The notes: generated by a model from the sequence alone, not told the origin. DNA of 5,507 nucleotides from an uncultured Bacilli bacterium (GCA_951800155.1 CATOJL010000095.1:1-5507); one strand, 5' to 3'; shown: positions 1 to 4,611, counted from the first letter of the stretch. Made by a program: numbers and translations.

Positions 1-158
1 ATATAATATGTATTTTCCATCAAGTCTAAGTCTAAGACATTTATAAACTTGTTTAAATCTTTATCAATATAAATATTTAAAACATAATTGCCTTTTTTAT
101 AATTATCATAAAATAGTAAGTATCTACTTTTAAAATCTTGTTCTTCTATTTCTCTCAT
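1..158 (-). CDS. Unknown protein, 3' part beyond the window edge
   Basis: An open frame starts with ATG at 158 and runs off the left edge after 52 codons. The start is supported by an AGGGGTG ribosome binding site (about 163-170), which touches the stop codon of the replication gene only 15 bases upstream. It is therefore almost certainly the fourth gene of the rep operon and translated with it. The visible part begins MREIEEQDFKSRYLLFYD and is rich in Asp, Lys, Tyr and Asn, without a signal peptide or membrane segment. I do not recognise a family. Small genes just downstream of plasmid initiators are often copy-number or mobilisation accessories, but nothing seen here shows that. Confidence 0.72.
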   Translation of the reverse strand, partial: MREIEEQDFKSRYLLFYDNYKKGNYVLNIYIDKDLNKFINVLDLDLMENTYY

Positions 159-173
159 TTGTTTTCACCCCTT

Positions 174-1841
174 TTATCCAAAGAAATCATTATTATCAGG
201 TTCATTATAAAAATCATCTTGTGCCATTTCTAATAAATCAGTGTCTTTCTGTTCTTGTGCTTCTTGTTGTTTTTGTGCTTCTTTTTCTTTTTCAGCCTTT
301 TCCTTTTCTTCTTTTGCTTTTTGTGCTTCAAGTTCTCTGTGTATTTTTTCAAATTCTTTTAAATTTTGCTTACATTCATACTCATTCAAATATGAAGGAA
401 CAATACATTTTTTATAATCAAATTCAGGTTTTTCAATATCAGCGCAAGGGTATGTATAATAATACTCACAATCAGTAGTATAAATATGCCCTAATTCAGA
501 TTTATTTTTTATACTTTCTTTTTCAGGTTTTTGAGTTCTTACCTTACCTACATTTTTAAACATTTCTCTCAATTCAGCTTCAGTATATTGTGGTTTTTCT
601 CTGTTTACAATTTCATTATATTCTTTTAAAATTGGTTCTATTGCTTGCTTTTCAAGTTCCTTTGCTAAGGCTTCATTATCACCACACATAACCCTTATTT
701 GTTGTAAATTACAGTCAATATTCAAATACTCATAATAATTTAAAAAATCTTTTGTATTATCCTTATAACCTTTATTTACTTTTAAATCATATGAATTATC
801 ATTTATTGTAATAGTTAGAGGGAATCTTCTATAACTTTGGGTTTTATCTTCCGCTTCTTGTTTGTTTCCTTGCTTATCTGTATATTCCCCCGCAAGACGA
901 TCTAAAAAGTCAGAGCAACATTGAACGCTATTTATTATATTTATTTTATTACATAAATTAGTTGAAGCATATTTTACATTTTGGTTTTTTCTATCAGGGT
1001 GAGGGTCTAAAACTTCAAAAGCGTTTCCTCTACCTTTTAAAACTTTTAAAAGTTCCCAAGACCTTTTATCAGACCAAATAATAATAGGTTGTCCGTCATA
1101 ACCGATAAACTCAGCACCTTCAGCACCTACACAAAAATATATATCTTCTTCATTTGTTATATCAGGGAATAGGCTTCTTGCTATTGCTTTACTCATTAAG
1201 CCTTTACCGTTTCCACCTTCACCAGATATATAAATATTAATTCTTTCTTTTGGAGGTTTTAACTCATTTATATAGCGCAGTCTTAGATATGTGAGATCTT
1301 TTTCATTATCCATATACATTTTTTTATCTTCATCTTGACACTCTTTTAAAGTTTTACCTAAGTATCTTACATCATAACGCATACGGTCTTTAGGGCATAA
1401 ATCCCCACCATATTTTAATTTATTTTCTTCTCTTTCAATGAGTTCTTTTCGCCAGTCAAAATTTGCTATAACTTCTTCATCATCATAGAGGGCTTTACCT
1501 TTTGCTTGTTCCTTTTCGCTTTCGTGTGTTAAGTATGCCACTTTATCAAGAAAAGCCCCACGCCCTTTAGGTAGTTCTATATATTGTTCAGGAACATTAA
1601 ACCACTTAGCAATATATTTTATATCAACCTTGCCAGGGCACTCAAGGACAACGTGCCAGTGGTCATTTTTTAACTCACCCGCTTTTCCTTTCCCTTGTTT
1701 TTCTTCTTCTATAGTATAAGGATCTTTGTTATGTTTGATATAAGCGAAACGCTTAATAGTTTTGTGGTCTAATCCATCTTTTATAACTTCTTCATTAAAA
1801 TGTAAATCTTCCCCAGTTTTAGGATTTTTTTCATATTGCAC
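174..1841 (-). CDS. rep: Rolling-circle replication initiator: HUH endonuclease plus superfamily 3 helicase
   Basis: The protein nicks the plus strand at the origin, becomes linked to it through a tyrosine and unwinds the duplex. Residues count from the GTG at 1841. The HUH domain spans about 1-130: His61-Trp-His63 is the metal-binding motif, and Tyr103 in VAYLTHES is the likely nucleophile, as in the Rep_2 family (pMV158/pE194). The helicase follows at about 200-345: Walker A GEGGNGKG (207-214), Walker B PIIIWSD (252-258), motif C INIINS (Asn304) and an Arg pair in QSYRRFP (338-339). A Lys/Glu/Gln-rich coiled coil (about 495-535) and an acidic tail ending DNNDFFG complete it. HUH plus SF3 is the architecture of bacterial CRESS-like plasmids. 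The start is doubtful: the frame is open upstream to 1895 and encodes the expected first strand (KAKIFEIVQYEKNP), yet has no ATG, GTG or TTG there. It is the third gene of its operon. Confidence 0.93.
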   Translation of the reverse strand: MQYEKNPKTGEDLHFNEEVIKDGLDHKTIKRFAYIKHNKDPYTIEEEKQGKGKAGELKNDHWHVVLECPGKVDIKYIAKWFNVPEQYIELPKGRGAFLDKVAYLTHESEKEQAKGKALYDDEEVIANFDWRKELIEREENKLKYGGDLCPKDRMRYDVRYLGKTLKECQDEDKKMYMDNEKDLTYLRLRYINELKPPKERINIYISGEGGNGKGLMSKAIARSLFPDITNEEDIYFCVGAEGAEFIGYDGQPIIIWSDKRSWELLKVLKGRGNAFEVLDPHPDRKNQNVKYASTNLCNKINIINSVQCCSDFLDRLAGEYTDKQGNKQEAEDKTQSYRRFPLTITINDNSYDLKVNKGYKDNTKDFLNYYEYLNIDCNLQQIRVMCGDNEALAKELEKQAIEPILKEYNEIVNREKPQYTEAELREMFKNVGKVRTQKPEKESIKNKSELGHIYTTDCEYYYTYPCADIEKPEFDYKKCIVPSYLNEYECKQNLKEFEKIHRELEAQKAKEEKEKAEKEKEAQKQQEAQEQKDTDLLEMAQDDFYNEPDNNDFFG

Positions 1842-1888
1842 TATTTCAAAGATTTTCGCCTTTATAACTGTTTTTTCTTTTTCATTGA

Positions 1889-2164
1889 TTAGACATCACC
1901 GCCCTTTTTTTCTGTTTTTTCTTTTATAAGTTCTTCGATAGCAGTAAAAAGAGCGTAATTATTATATAGAATAATACTTATAAAATGAACCTTATGTTCT
2001 AAGCCCCTTATATCATTACCCATTGAATATATTTCCTTTTCATAGGCTATAAGTTCATCAGCCGTATAATTACTATAAAGAGCCTTAAACTTATCTATCC
2101 ATTCTCGATCTTTTTTCATATAACCGTTTTCATCTTTACAGTTAAAGTATTTTTTATTATTCAT
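1889..2164 (-). CDS. Unknown 91-aa protein of the rep operon
   Basis: Start ATG at 2164 is chosen over an in-frame GTG at 2173 because a GGAAGG ribosome binding site lies 8 bases before the ATG and overlaps the GTG. The protein begins MNNKKYFNCKDENGYMKKDR, has a Tyr- and Glu-rich middle (YTADELIAYEKEIYSMG) likely to be helical, and ends in a Lys/Glu tail (KEKTEKKGGDV). There is no signal peptide or clear membrane segment, and I recognise no family. The gene starts 18 bases after the previous one stops. Its last codons overlap the GGCGGTGA that looks like the ribosome binding site of rep, so translation of rep is probably coupled to it. A role in regulating or assisting replication is inferred from position only. 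Confidence 0.75.
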   Translation of the reverse strand: MNNKKYFNCKDENGYMKKDREWIDKFKALYSNYTADELIAYEKEIYSMGNDIRGLEHKVHFISIILYNNYALFTAIEELIKEKTEKKGGDV

Positions 2165-2182
2165 TTTTTTCACCTTCCTTTT

Positions 2183-2458
2183 TTAATCATCATATCCATA
2201 GTTAAAGCGTTTTCTATAAAAACTATCATTTGAATCATATTCTTTATTTGTCTTAGTTTCAAAATAGCAAGTTTCTTTTAAATATTCATCATAAGTAATT
2301 CTAAAATATTTTAAAAAACCTACATAATAGTTAAGGCGTAATAAAAAGTATTCGCCGCTCTTATTTTTATAATAACGGCTTGATACATCATTAATTATTT
2401 TTTCTTCTATAAATTCTAAATTTTCATTGAAAAAATCTTGTTTTGTAATCTCTATCAT
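2183..2458 (-). CDS. Unknown 91-aa protein, first gene of the rep operon
   Basis: The ATG at 2458 follows an AAAGGAAG ribosome binding site at good distance. A longer reading from a TTG at 2485 would translate through that site and is not preferred. The protein begins MIEITKQDFFNENLEF and is strikingly rich in Tyr, Phe, Asn and Asp, ending FNYGYDD. There is no signal peptide and no helix-turn-helix that I can pick out, and I recognise no family. It is the promoter-proximal gene of the operon, behind a leader of roughly 120 bases. In rolling-circle plasmids the first small gene is often a copy-control repressor, but the sequence does not show a DNA-binding motif, so that is only a guess. Confidence 0.72.
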   Translation of the reverse strand: MIEITKQDFFNENLEFIEEKIINDVSSRYYKNKSGEYFLLRLNYYVGFLKYFRITYDEYLKETCYFETKTNKEYDSNDSFYRKRFNYGYDD

Positions 2459-2483
2459 TTTCTTTCTTCCTTTCTTATAAAAC

Positions 2484-2545
2484 AAAAAATAGATTAAACA
2501 GAAAATAAAAGACTTTTCAGCCCTTTAATTTTTCCATTTAATCTA
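2484..2545 (-). promoter_or_regulatory. Possible leader attenuator hairpin
   Basis: In the leader of the rep operon, read leftwards, a 9-base arm TAGATTAAA (2545-2537) is matched by TTTAATCTA (2498-2490) and followed at once by six T (2489-2484). This has the layout of an intrinsic terminator inside a leader, as in antisense-controlled attenuation of some Gram-positive plasmids. The stem is almost all A-U with a 38-base loop, so it would be weak on its own. Confidence 0.35.
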
Positions 2546-2583
2546 TACTTGTTAGATTTTTTATTTAATTTTTTTATAATATA

Positions 2584-2612
2584 ATTTTATAATCTTTCCC
2601 CACTTTTGTCAA
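2584..2612 (-). promoter_or_regulatory. Promoter of the rep operon with embedded iteron
   Basis: Read leftwards: -35 TTGACA (2612-2607), a 17-base spacer, then -10 TAAAAT (2589-2584), placing transcription start near 2577 and leaving a leader of about 120 bases. The spacer contains one exact copy of the 9-bp origin repeat (CCCCACTTT on the plus strand, 2598-2606), directly touching the -35. A protein that binds the origin repeats would block polymerase here, so autoregulation by the initiator is a natural inference. Confidence 0.82.
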
Positions 2613-2626
2613 CAGATCAGAAAAAT

Positions 2627-2655
2627 AAACAAGGGAAAGTAAAAGCAAACAAGGG
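2627..2655 (+). repeat. Pair of AAACAAGGG direct repeats
   Basis: AAACAAGGG occurs at 2627-2635 and 2647-2655, exactly 20 bases apart and each followed by a related AAAG or TAAAAG tail. They lie just upstream of the rep promoter -35. Two turns of helix between copies suits a protein binding site, but the role is unknown. Confidence 0.5.
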
Positions 2656-2708
2656 TAAAAGCTAAGTGAATTTAATATTTTATACTTGTTTTTATAAGGG
2701 CGTGAACA

Positions 2709-2730
2709 TTTTACCCCTGAAGGGGTAAAA
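2709..2730 (+). terminator. Perfect hairpin, terminator or origin element
   Basis: TTTTACCCC and GGGGTAAAA form a perfect 9-bp stem around a TGAA loop, followed rightwards by CTTTTTG and another T run. It could stop plus-strand transcription heading into the origin, but no plus-strand gene lies to its left, so an origin hairpin is as likely. Confidence 0.5.
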
Positions 2731-2751
2731 CTTTTTGTATTTTTTACGCTC

Positions 2752-2844
2752 GATTTTCTACCGAAAATCTTACGACCTCACAAGCGGGCGGGTTAGCCTT
2801 CCAAAAACTTCGTTTTTGGCCGCTTGTTCGTATGTGAATTGAGG
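2752..2844 (+). other. Candidate double-strand origin (nick region)
   Basis: A 7-bp hairpin GATTTTC-TACC-GAAAATC (2752-2769) is followed by TTACGACC (2770-2777), which resembles the TACTACGAC nick region of pMV158-family plasmids, whose Rep_2 initiators share the YLTHE motif seen here. It then leads into a nested structure: CAAGCGG (2781-2787) pairs with CCGCTTG (2820-2826) around an inner CCAAAAAC-TTC-GTTTTTGG (2801-2819). Outer arms CCTCA (2776-2780) and TGAGG (2840-2844) can also pair. Nick position is inferred, not shown. Confidence 0.45.
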
Positions 2845-2861
2845 GCTAAACTGTGGAAAGA

Positions 2862-2884
2862 GGGGTAAGTGAAGCACTTTCCCC
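2862..2884. repeat. Hairpin at the edge of iteron cluster A
   Basis: GGGGTAAGTG (2862-2871) and CACTTTCCCC (2875-2884) pair around AAG with a single T/T mismatch. The right arm shares its CCCC with the first iteron, so the structure is in effect an inverted iteron pair. Confidence 0.5.
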
Positions 2885-2953
2885 ACTTTAAAAGCCCATT
2901 TTCCCCACTTTTAGGCGTGTTTTTTTCCCCACTTTCCCCACTTTCCCCAGTTT
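2881..2953 (+). repeat. Iteron cluster A (CCCCACTTT)
   Basis: Exact copies of CCCCACTTT start at 2881, 2903, 2927 and 2936, with the variant CCCCAGTTT at 2945. The last three are head-to-tail with a 9-bp period, and the first two are spaced 22 and 24 bases, about two helical turns. A degenerate further unit (CCCCACACA) begins at 2956. Iterons beside a rep gene are binding sites for the initiator in many plasmids. Confidence 0.75.
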
Positions 2954-2959
2954 ACCCCA

Positions 2960-2991
2960 CACACACCGACACAAGCCCTTGTCGGTGTGTG
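2960..2991. repeat. GC-rich hairpin between iteron clusters
   Basis: CACACACCGAC (2960-2970) and GTCGGTGTGTG (2981-2991) form a perfect 11-bp stem with a 10-base loop ACAAGCCCTT that can pair partly within itself. It is the most GC-rich hairpin of the element and sits between the two iteron clusters. No T run follows on either side, so it is not a normal terminator. It may be an origin hairpin. Confidence 0.6.
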
Positions 2992-3048
2992 CGCGTAAGA
3001 GAAATGCCGTATTTAAGCCATTTTTAAAGGTTTATCATTATATTTTTT

Positions 3049-3084
3049 CCCCATTTTCCCCAGTTTCCCCACTTTCCCCAGAGG
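3049..3084 (+). repeat. Iteron cluster B
   Basis: Four head-to-tail 9-bp units: CCCCATTTT (3049), CCCCAGTTT (3058), CCCCACTTT (3067) and the degenerate CCCCAGAGG (3076). They have the same orientation as cluster A and lie directly next to the A/T-tract stretch (3086-3160), the usual order of iterons and unwinding region. Confidence 0.72.
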
Positions 3085-3197
3085 GTTTTTGAAATTCAAA
3101 AAAAATCACGCATTTTTTCAATTTTTTTTTAAAAAATCATCATTTACCACAAAAAATATACTTTCTTGACAGACTGGAAAGAAAAACATAGCACCTA

Positions 3198-3228
3198 AGA
3201 GGAAAAGCCCCTTTGTGGTTTTTCCTCT
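3198..3228. repeat. Inverted repeat AGAGGAAAA / TTTTCCTCT
   Basis: A 9-bp perfect inverted repeat (3198-3206 and 3220-3228) with a 13-base loop. A TTGACA (3166-3171) lies upstream, but no good -10 follows it at normal spacing. The hairpin could belong to a small RNA or to a single-strand origin. I cannot decide which. Confidence 0.4.
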
Positions 3229-3253
3229 GTTCCTATTATCTTTTAGCTTGTAA

Positions 3254-3325
3254 GGCAGTCAAGATCGGGTAGTATTTTTTTGAGAAATACATTCAAAAAA
3301 ATCTCCACCCTAGCACTTGACAGCC
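3254..3325. repeat. Long imperfect inverted repeat, possible single-strand origin or RNA
   Basis: Three blocks on the left pair in order with three on the right: GGC-a-GTCAAG (3254-3263) with CTTGAC-a-GCC (3316-3325), GGGT (3267-3270) with ACCC (3307-3310), and ATTTTTTTGA (3274-3283) with TCAAAAAAAT (3293-3302), closing a 9-base loop. The small internal loops between blocks make a hairpin of about 30-base arms. Rolling-circle plasmids need a long folded single-strand origin outside the nick region, and this is the best candidate. A structured leader or operator for the gene at 3420 is the alternative. Confidence 0.5.
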
Positions 3326-3373
3326 GCCGAGTTTACCGCCTTTAAATAAGGGCTAGCACATATGCGCTAAATA

Positions 3374-3382
3374 TGGTATACT
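3374..3382 (+). promoter_or_regulatory. Extended -10 promoter of the 131-aa gene
   Basis: TGGTATACT (3374-3382) is an extended -10 element. The -35 position holds only TAGCAC, a poor match. A second candidate upstream is TTGACA (3317-3322) with TTTAAA (3341-3346) at 18 bases, whose -35 lies inside the right arm of the long inverted repeat. Confidence 0.55.
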
Positions 3383-3419
3383 TTATAAATAATTTATAGA
3401 GAAGGGAGAGCCGCCCAAA

Positions 3420-3815
3420 ATGGCAAGAACAAAAAGATTTCAAAAACTTATTGATAGATTACCAGAAACAGGAACATCTCTAATAGACTGGCACAAGTGG
3501 TTAATGCAAAATGGCTTTATACAAACCATAGGTATAGACACTGATTATATAACAAATGACTTAATAATAGGATATATGTATAAAGGAGATAAAAAAGGAT
3601 ATGAATATTATTCAGTTTCTATATTGATAAAAAGTAATACATCAGTATATTATTTAAAAAACAAATTATATGATTATTTAGAATACGACAGAAGATACGA
3701 AAACCCCCCTATTTTTAAAGAATATAATAAAAATATAGAAGAGAAAAATATAAACTATTTCCACATAAGAATATACAGCAGAAAGAATGAAGATGAAGAT
3801 ATAACCGTATACTAA
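3420..3815 (+). CDS. Unknown 131-aa protein, divergent from rep
   Basis: ATG at 3420 follows an AAGGGAG ribosome binding site (about 3402-3408), a little farther than ideal. The protein has a basic N terminus (MARTKRFQKL), a middle rich in Tyr and Ile (YMYKGDKKGYEYYSVSILI, YYLKNKLYDYLEYDRRY) and an acidic tail (RKNEDEDITVY). It has no signal peptide, and I recognise no family or catalytic motif. The alternation of short beta-like and charged segments suggests a small soluble alpha/beta protein. It is a single-gene unit between a promoter at 3374-3382 and the terminator at 3821-3844, read away from the origin. Its AT-rich codons match the rep operon, so it belongs to the element rather than to the chromosome. 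Confidence 0.8.
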   Translation: MARTKRFQKLIDRLPETGTSLIDWHKWLMQNGFIQTIGIDTDYITNDLIIGYMYKGDKKGYEYYSVSILIKSNTSVYYLKNKLYDYLEYDRRYENPPIFKEYNKNIEEKNINYFHIRIYSRKNEDEDITVY

Positions 3816-3820
3816 GGAAG

Positions 3821-3844
3821 AAGCCCCAAAAAGAGGGCTTTTTT
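3821..3844 (+). terminator. Intrinsic terminator of the 131-aa gene
   Basis: AAGCCC (3821-3826) pairs with GGGCTT (3835-3840) around CAAAAAGA and runs into six T (3839-3844). It begins 5 bases after the stop codon. Confidence 0.85.
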
Positions 3845-3856
3845 CTTGCCTTTTAT

Positions 3857-3921
3857 TTACACAGTTTTTTATTACACAGTTTACCCAAAACACCCAGAAC
3901 CTTACACAGTTTTTTACACAG
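3857..3921. repeat. Four ACACAG repeats near the element boundary
   Basis: TTACACAG occurs at 3857, 3872, 3902 and 3914. The first three continue with TTT, giving TTACACAGTTTTTTA for the first and third. All are in the same orientation within 65 bases. They lie between the terminator of the last element gene and the terminator of the chromosomal rubrerythrin gene, so they may be recombinase binding sites at the element end. No second element end or integrase is visible to confirm that. Confidence 0.5.
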
Positions 3922-3932
3922 CCACTGAAGCC

Positions 3933-3968
3933 AAAAAAGGGAATCAGCCCATATGAGTCGATCCCCTT
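3933..3968 (-). terminator. Intrinsic terminator of the rubrerythrin gene
   Basis: Read leftwards, AAGGGGATC (3968-3960) pairs with GATTCCCTT (3945-3937), with one G-U pair, and runs into the T run at 3938-3933. It starts 37 bases after the rubrerythrin stop codon. It shows that chromosomal sequence probably extends left to at least 3933. Confidence 0.72.
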
Positions 3969-4005
3969 AAAATTGCTTAAACCCTTGATTTTACGGGCTT
4001 TTTTC

Positions 4006-4548
4006 CTATCCGAAATACCTTTTTAATAACCCCTCAAACGCTTTTCCATGTCTTGCCTCATCCCTTGCCATCTCGTGTACGGTATCGTGGATTGCGTCAA
4101 GGTTCGCAGCCTTAGCTCTCTTAGCCAGATCGAACTTGCCTGCAGTTGCGCCGTTCTCAGCGTCAACTCTCATCTCAAGGTTCTTCTTTGTGCTGTCTGT
4201 AACAACTTCTCCGAGTAACTCTGCAAACTTAGCAGCATGCTCAGCCTCTTCGTAAGCAGCCTTCTCCCAGTATAAGCCGATCTCCGGATATCCTTCTCTG
4301 TGAGCAACTCTCGCCATAGCAAGATACATACCAACCTCTGTACACTCGCCTTCAAAGTTCGCTCTCAAATCAGCAACGATATCCTCGCTGACGCCCTTAG
4401 CTACGCCTACAACGTGCTCTGCAGCCCATGTCTTCTCGCCGGTCTGCTCTTTGAACTTGTCCGCTCCAACGCCGCACTGCGGACACTTGTCCGGTGCAGA
4501 ATCTCCTTCATGAACATAGCCGCATACGGTACAAACAAATTTTTTCAT
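4006..4548 (-). CDS. Reverse rubrerythrin (peroxide reductase)
   Basis: This cytosolic enzyme reduces hydrogen peroxide to water with electrons from NAD(P)H through redox partners, protecting an anaerobe. The 180-aa protein has an N-terminal rubredoxin iron site (Cys6, Cys9, Cys22, Cys25 in CTVCG and CPQCG) followed by a four-helix diiron domain with two ExxH motifs (Glu101-His104 in YEEAEH and Glu164-His167 in DEARH) and further Glu in FEGECTEV. Rubredoxin first is the 'reverse' order known from clostridia, where classical rubrerythrin has it last. The ATG at 4548 follows AAGGAGAG at 7 bases. A longer frame to 4638 would read through the promoter region and is wrong. The gene lies 126 bases after perR with its own promoter and operator and its own terminator. 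In Clostridium acetobutylicum the homologue is PerR-controlled, which fits here. Confidence 0.95.
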   Translation of the reverse strand: MKKFVCTVCGYVHEGDSAPDKCPQCGVGADKFKEQTGEKTWAAEHVVGVAKGVSEDIVADLRANFEGECTEVGMYLAMARVAHREGYPEIGLYWEKAAYEEAEHAAKFAELLGEVVTDSTKKNLEMRVDAENGATAGKFDLAKRAKAANLDAIHDTVHEMARDEARHGKAFEGLLKRYFG

Positions 4549-4582
4549 AGTAAATCTCTCCTTTTCATATTTAAATTTATTG

Positions 4583-4611
4583 TTAATATCAGTAATAATT
4601 ACTAATATTAA
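4583..4611 (-). promoter_or_regulatory. PerR-like operator of the rubrerythrin gene
   Basis: A 29-bp palindrome: on the minus strand TTAATATTAGTAAT, one central base, ATTACTGATATTAA, with one mismatch between the arms. The AT-rich 7-1-7 core resembles the PerR box (TTATAATNATTATAA). It covers the -10 and likely start point of the gene, so a bound repressor would block transcription. Confidence 0.7.

Larger units (their letters stand above)
2700..3160. other. Putative replication origin region
   Basis: This gene-free stretch between the divergent rep operon and the 131-aa gene concentrates secondary structure and repeats. In order it holds a GC-rich perfect hairpin (2709-2730), a small hairpin followed by TTACGACC (2752-2777), a nested hairpin (2781-2826), a hairpin made partly from a 9-bp repeat (2862-2884), repeat cluster A (2881-2953), an 11-bp hairpin (2960-2991), repeat cluster B (3049-3084), a 17-bp palindrome TTTTTGAA-A-TTCAAAAA (3086-3102) and a run of A and T tracts to about 3160. 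Iterons, structured nick region and an easily melted A/T stretch next to an initiator gene are the usual parts of a plasmid origin. I see no coding frame of note. Confidence 0.65.

Noticed and set aside
221..478. Plus-strand open frame of 85 codons inside rep
   Set aside because: It is the reverse complement of the Lys/Glu-rich rep tail, which gives a false run of Leu, Phe and Val. It has no ribosome binding site of its own.
1896..1911. A AAA AAG heptamer at the end of the 91-aa gene as a programmed frameshift fusing it to rep
   Set aside because: The heptamer is in the right phase, but a -1 shift meets TGA (1898-1896) two codons later, so no fusion protein can form.
2549..2580. Plus-strand promoter TTGTTA...TATAAT
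   Set aside because: The spacer is 20 bases, too long, and nothing to the right is a gene that would use it.
2852..2860. A DnaA box (CTTTCCACA on the minus strand)
   Set aside because: It is one mismatch from TTWTNCACA and is alone; single near-matches are expected by chance in this region.
2881..3084. CRISPR array
   Set aside because: The repeats are only 9 bp, mostly without spacers, and no cas gene is present; they fit plasmid iterons.
3270..3278. TAGTATTTT as a CRESS-virus nonanucleotide (TAGTATTAC)
   Set aside because: It matches only 7 of 9, and it lies in the stem of the long inverted repeat, not in a loop, so it is not a convincing nick site.
3678..3893. Minus-strand open frame of 71 codons over the end of the 131-aa gene
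   Set aside because: It runs antisense to a gene with good signals and through its terminator. Its hydrophobic look comes from antisense A/T-rich codons.
3975..4004. A plus-strand terminator or attachment core around AAACCCTTGATTTTACGGGC
   Set aside because: Only three G-C pairs form before a mismatch, and no second copy is in the window to support an attachment site.
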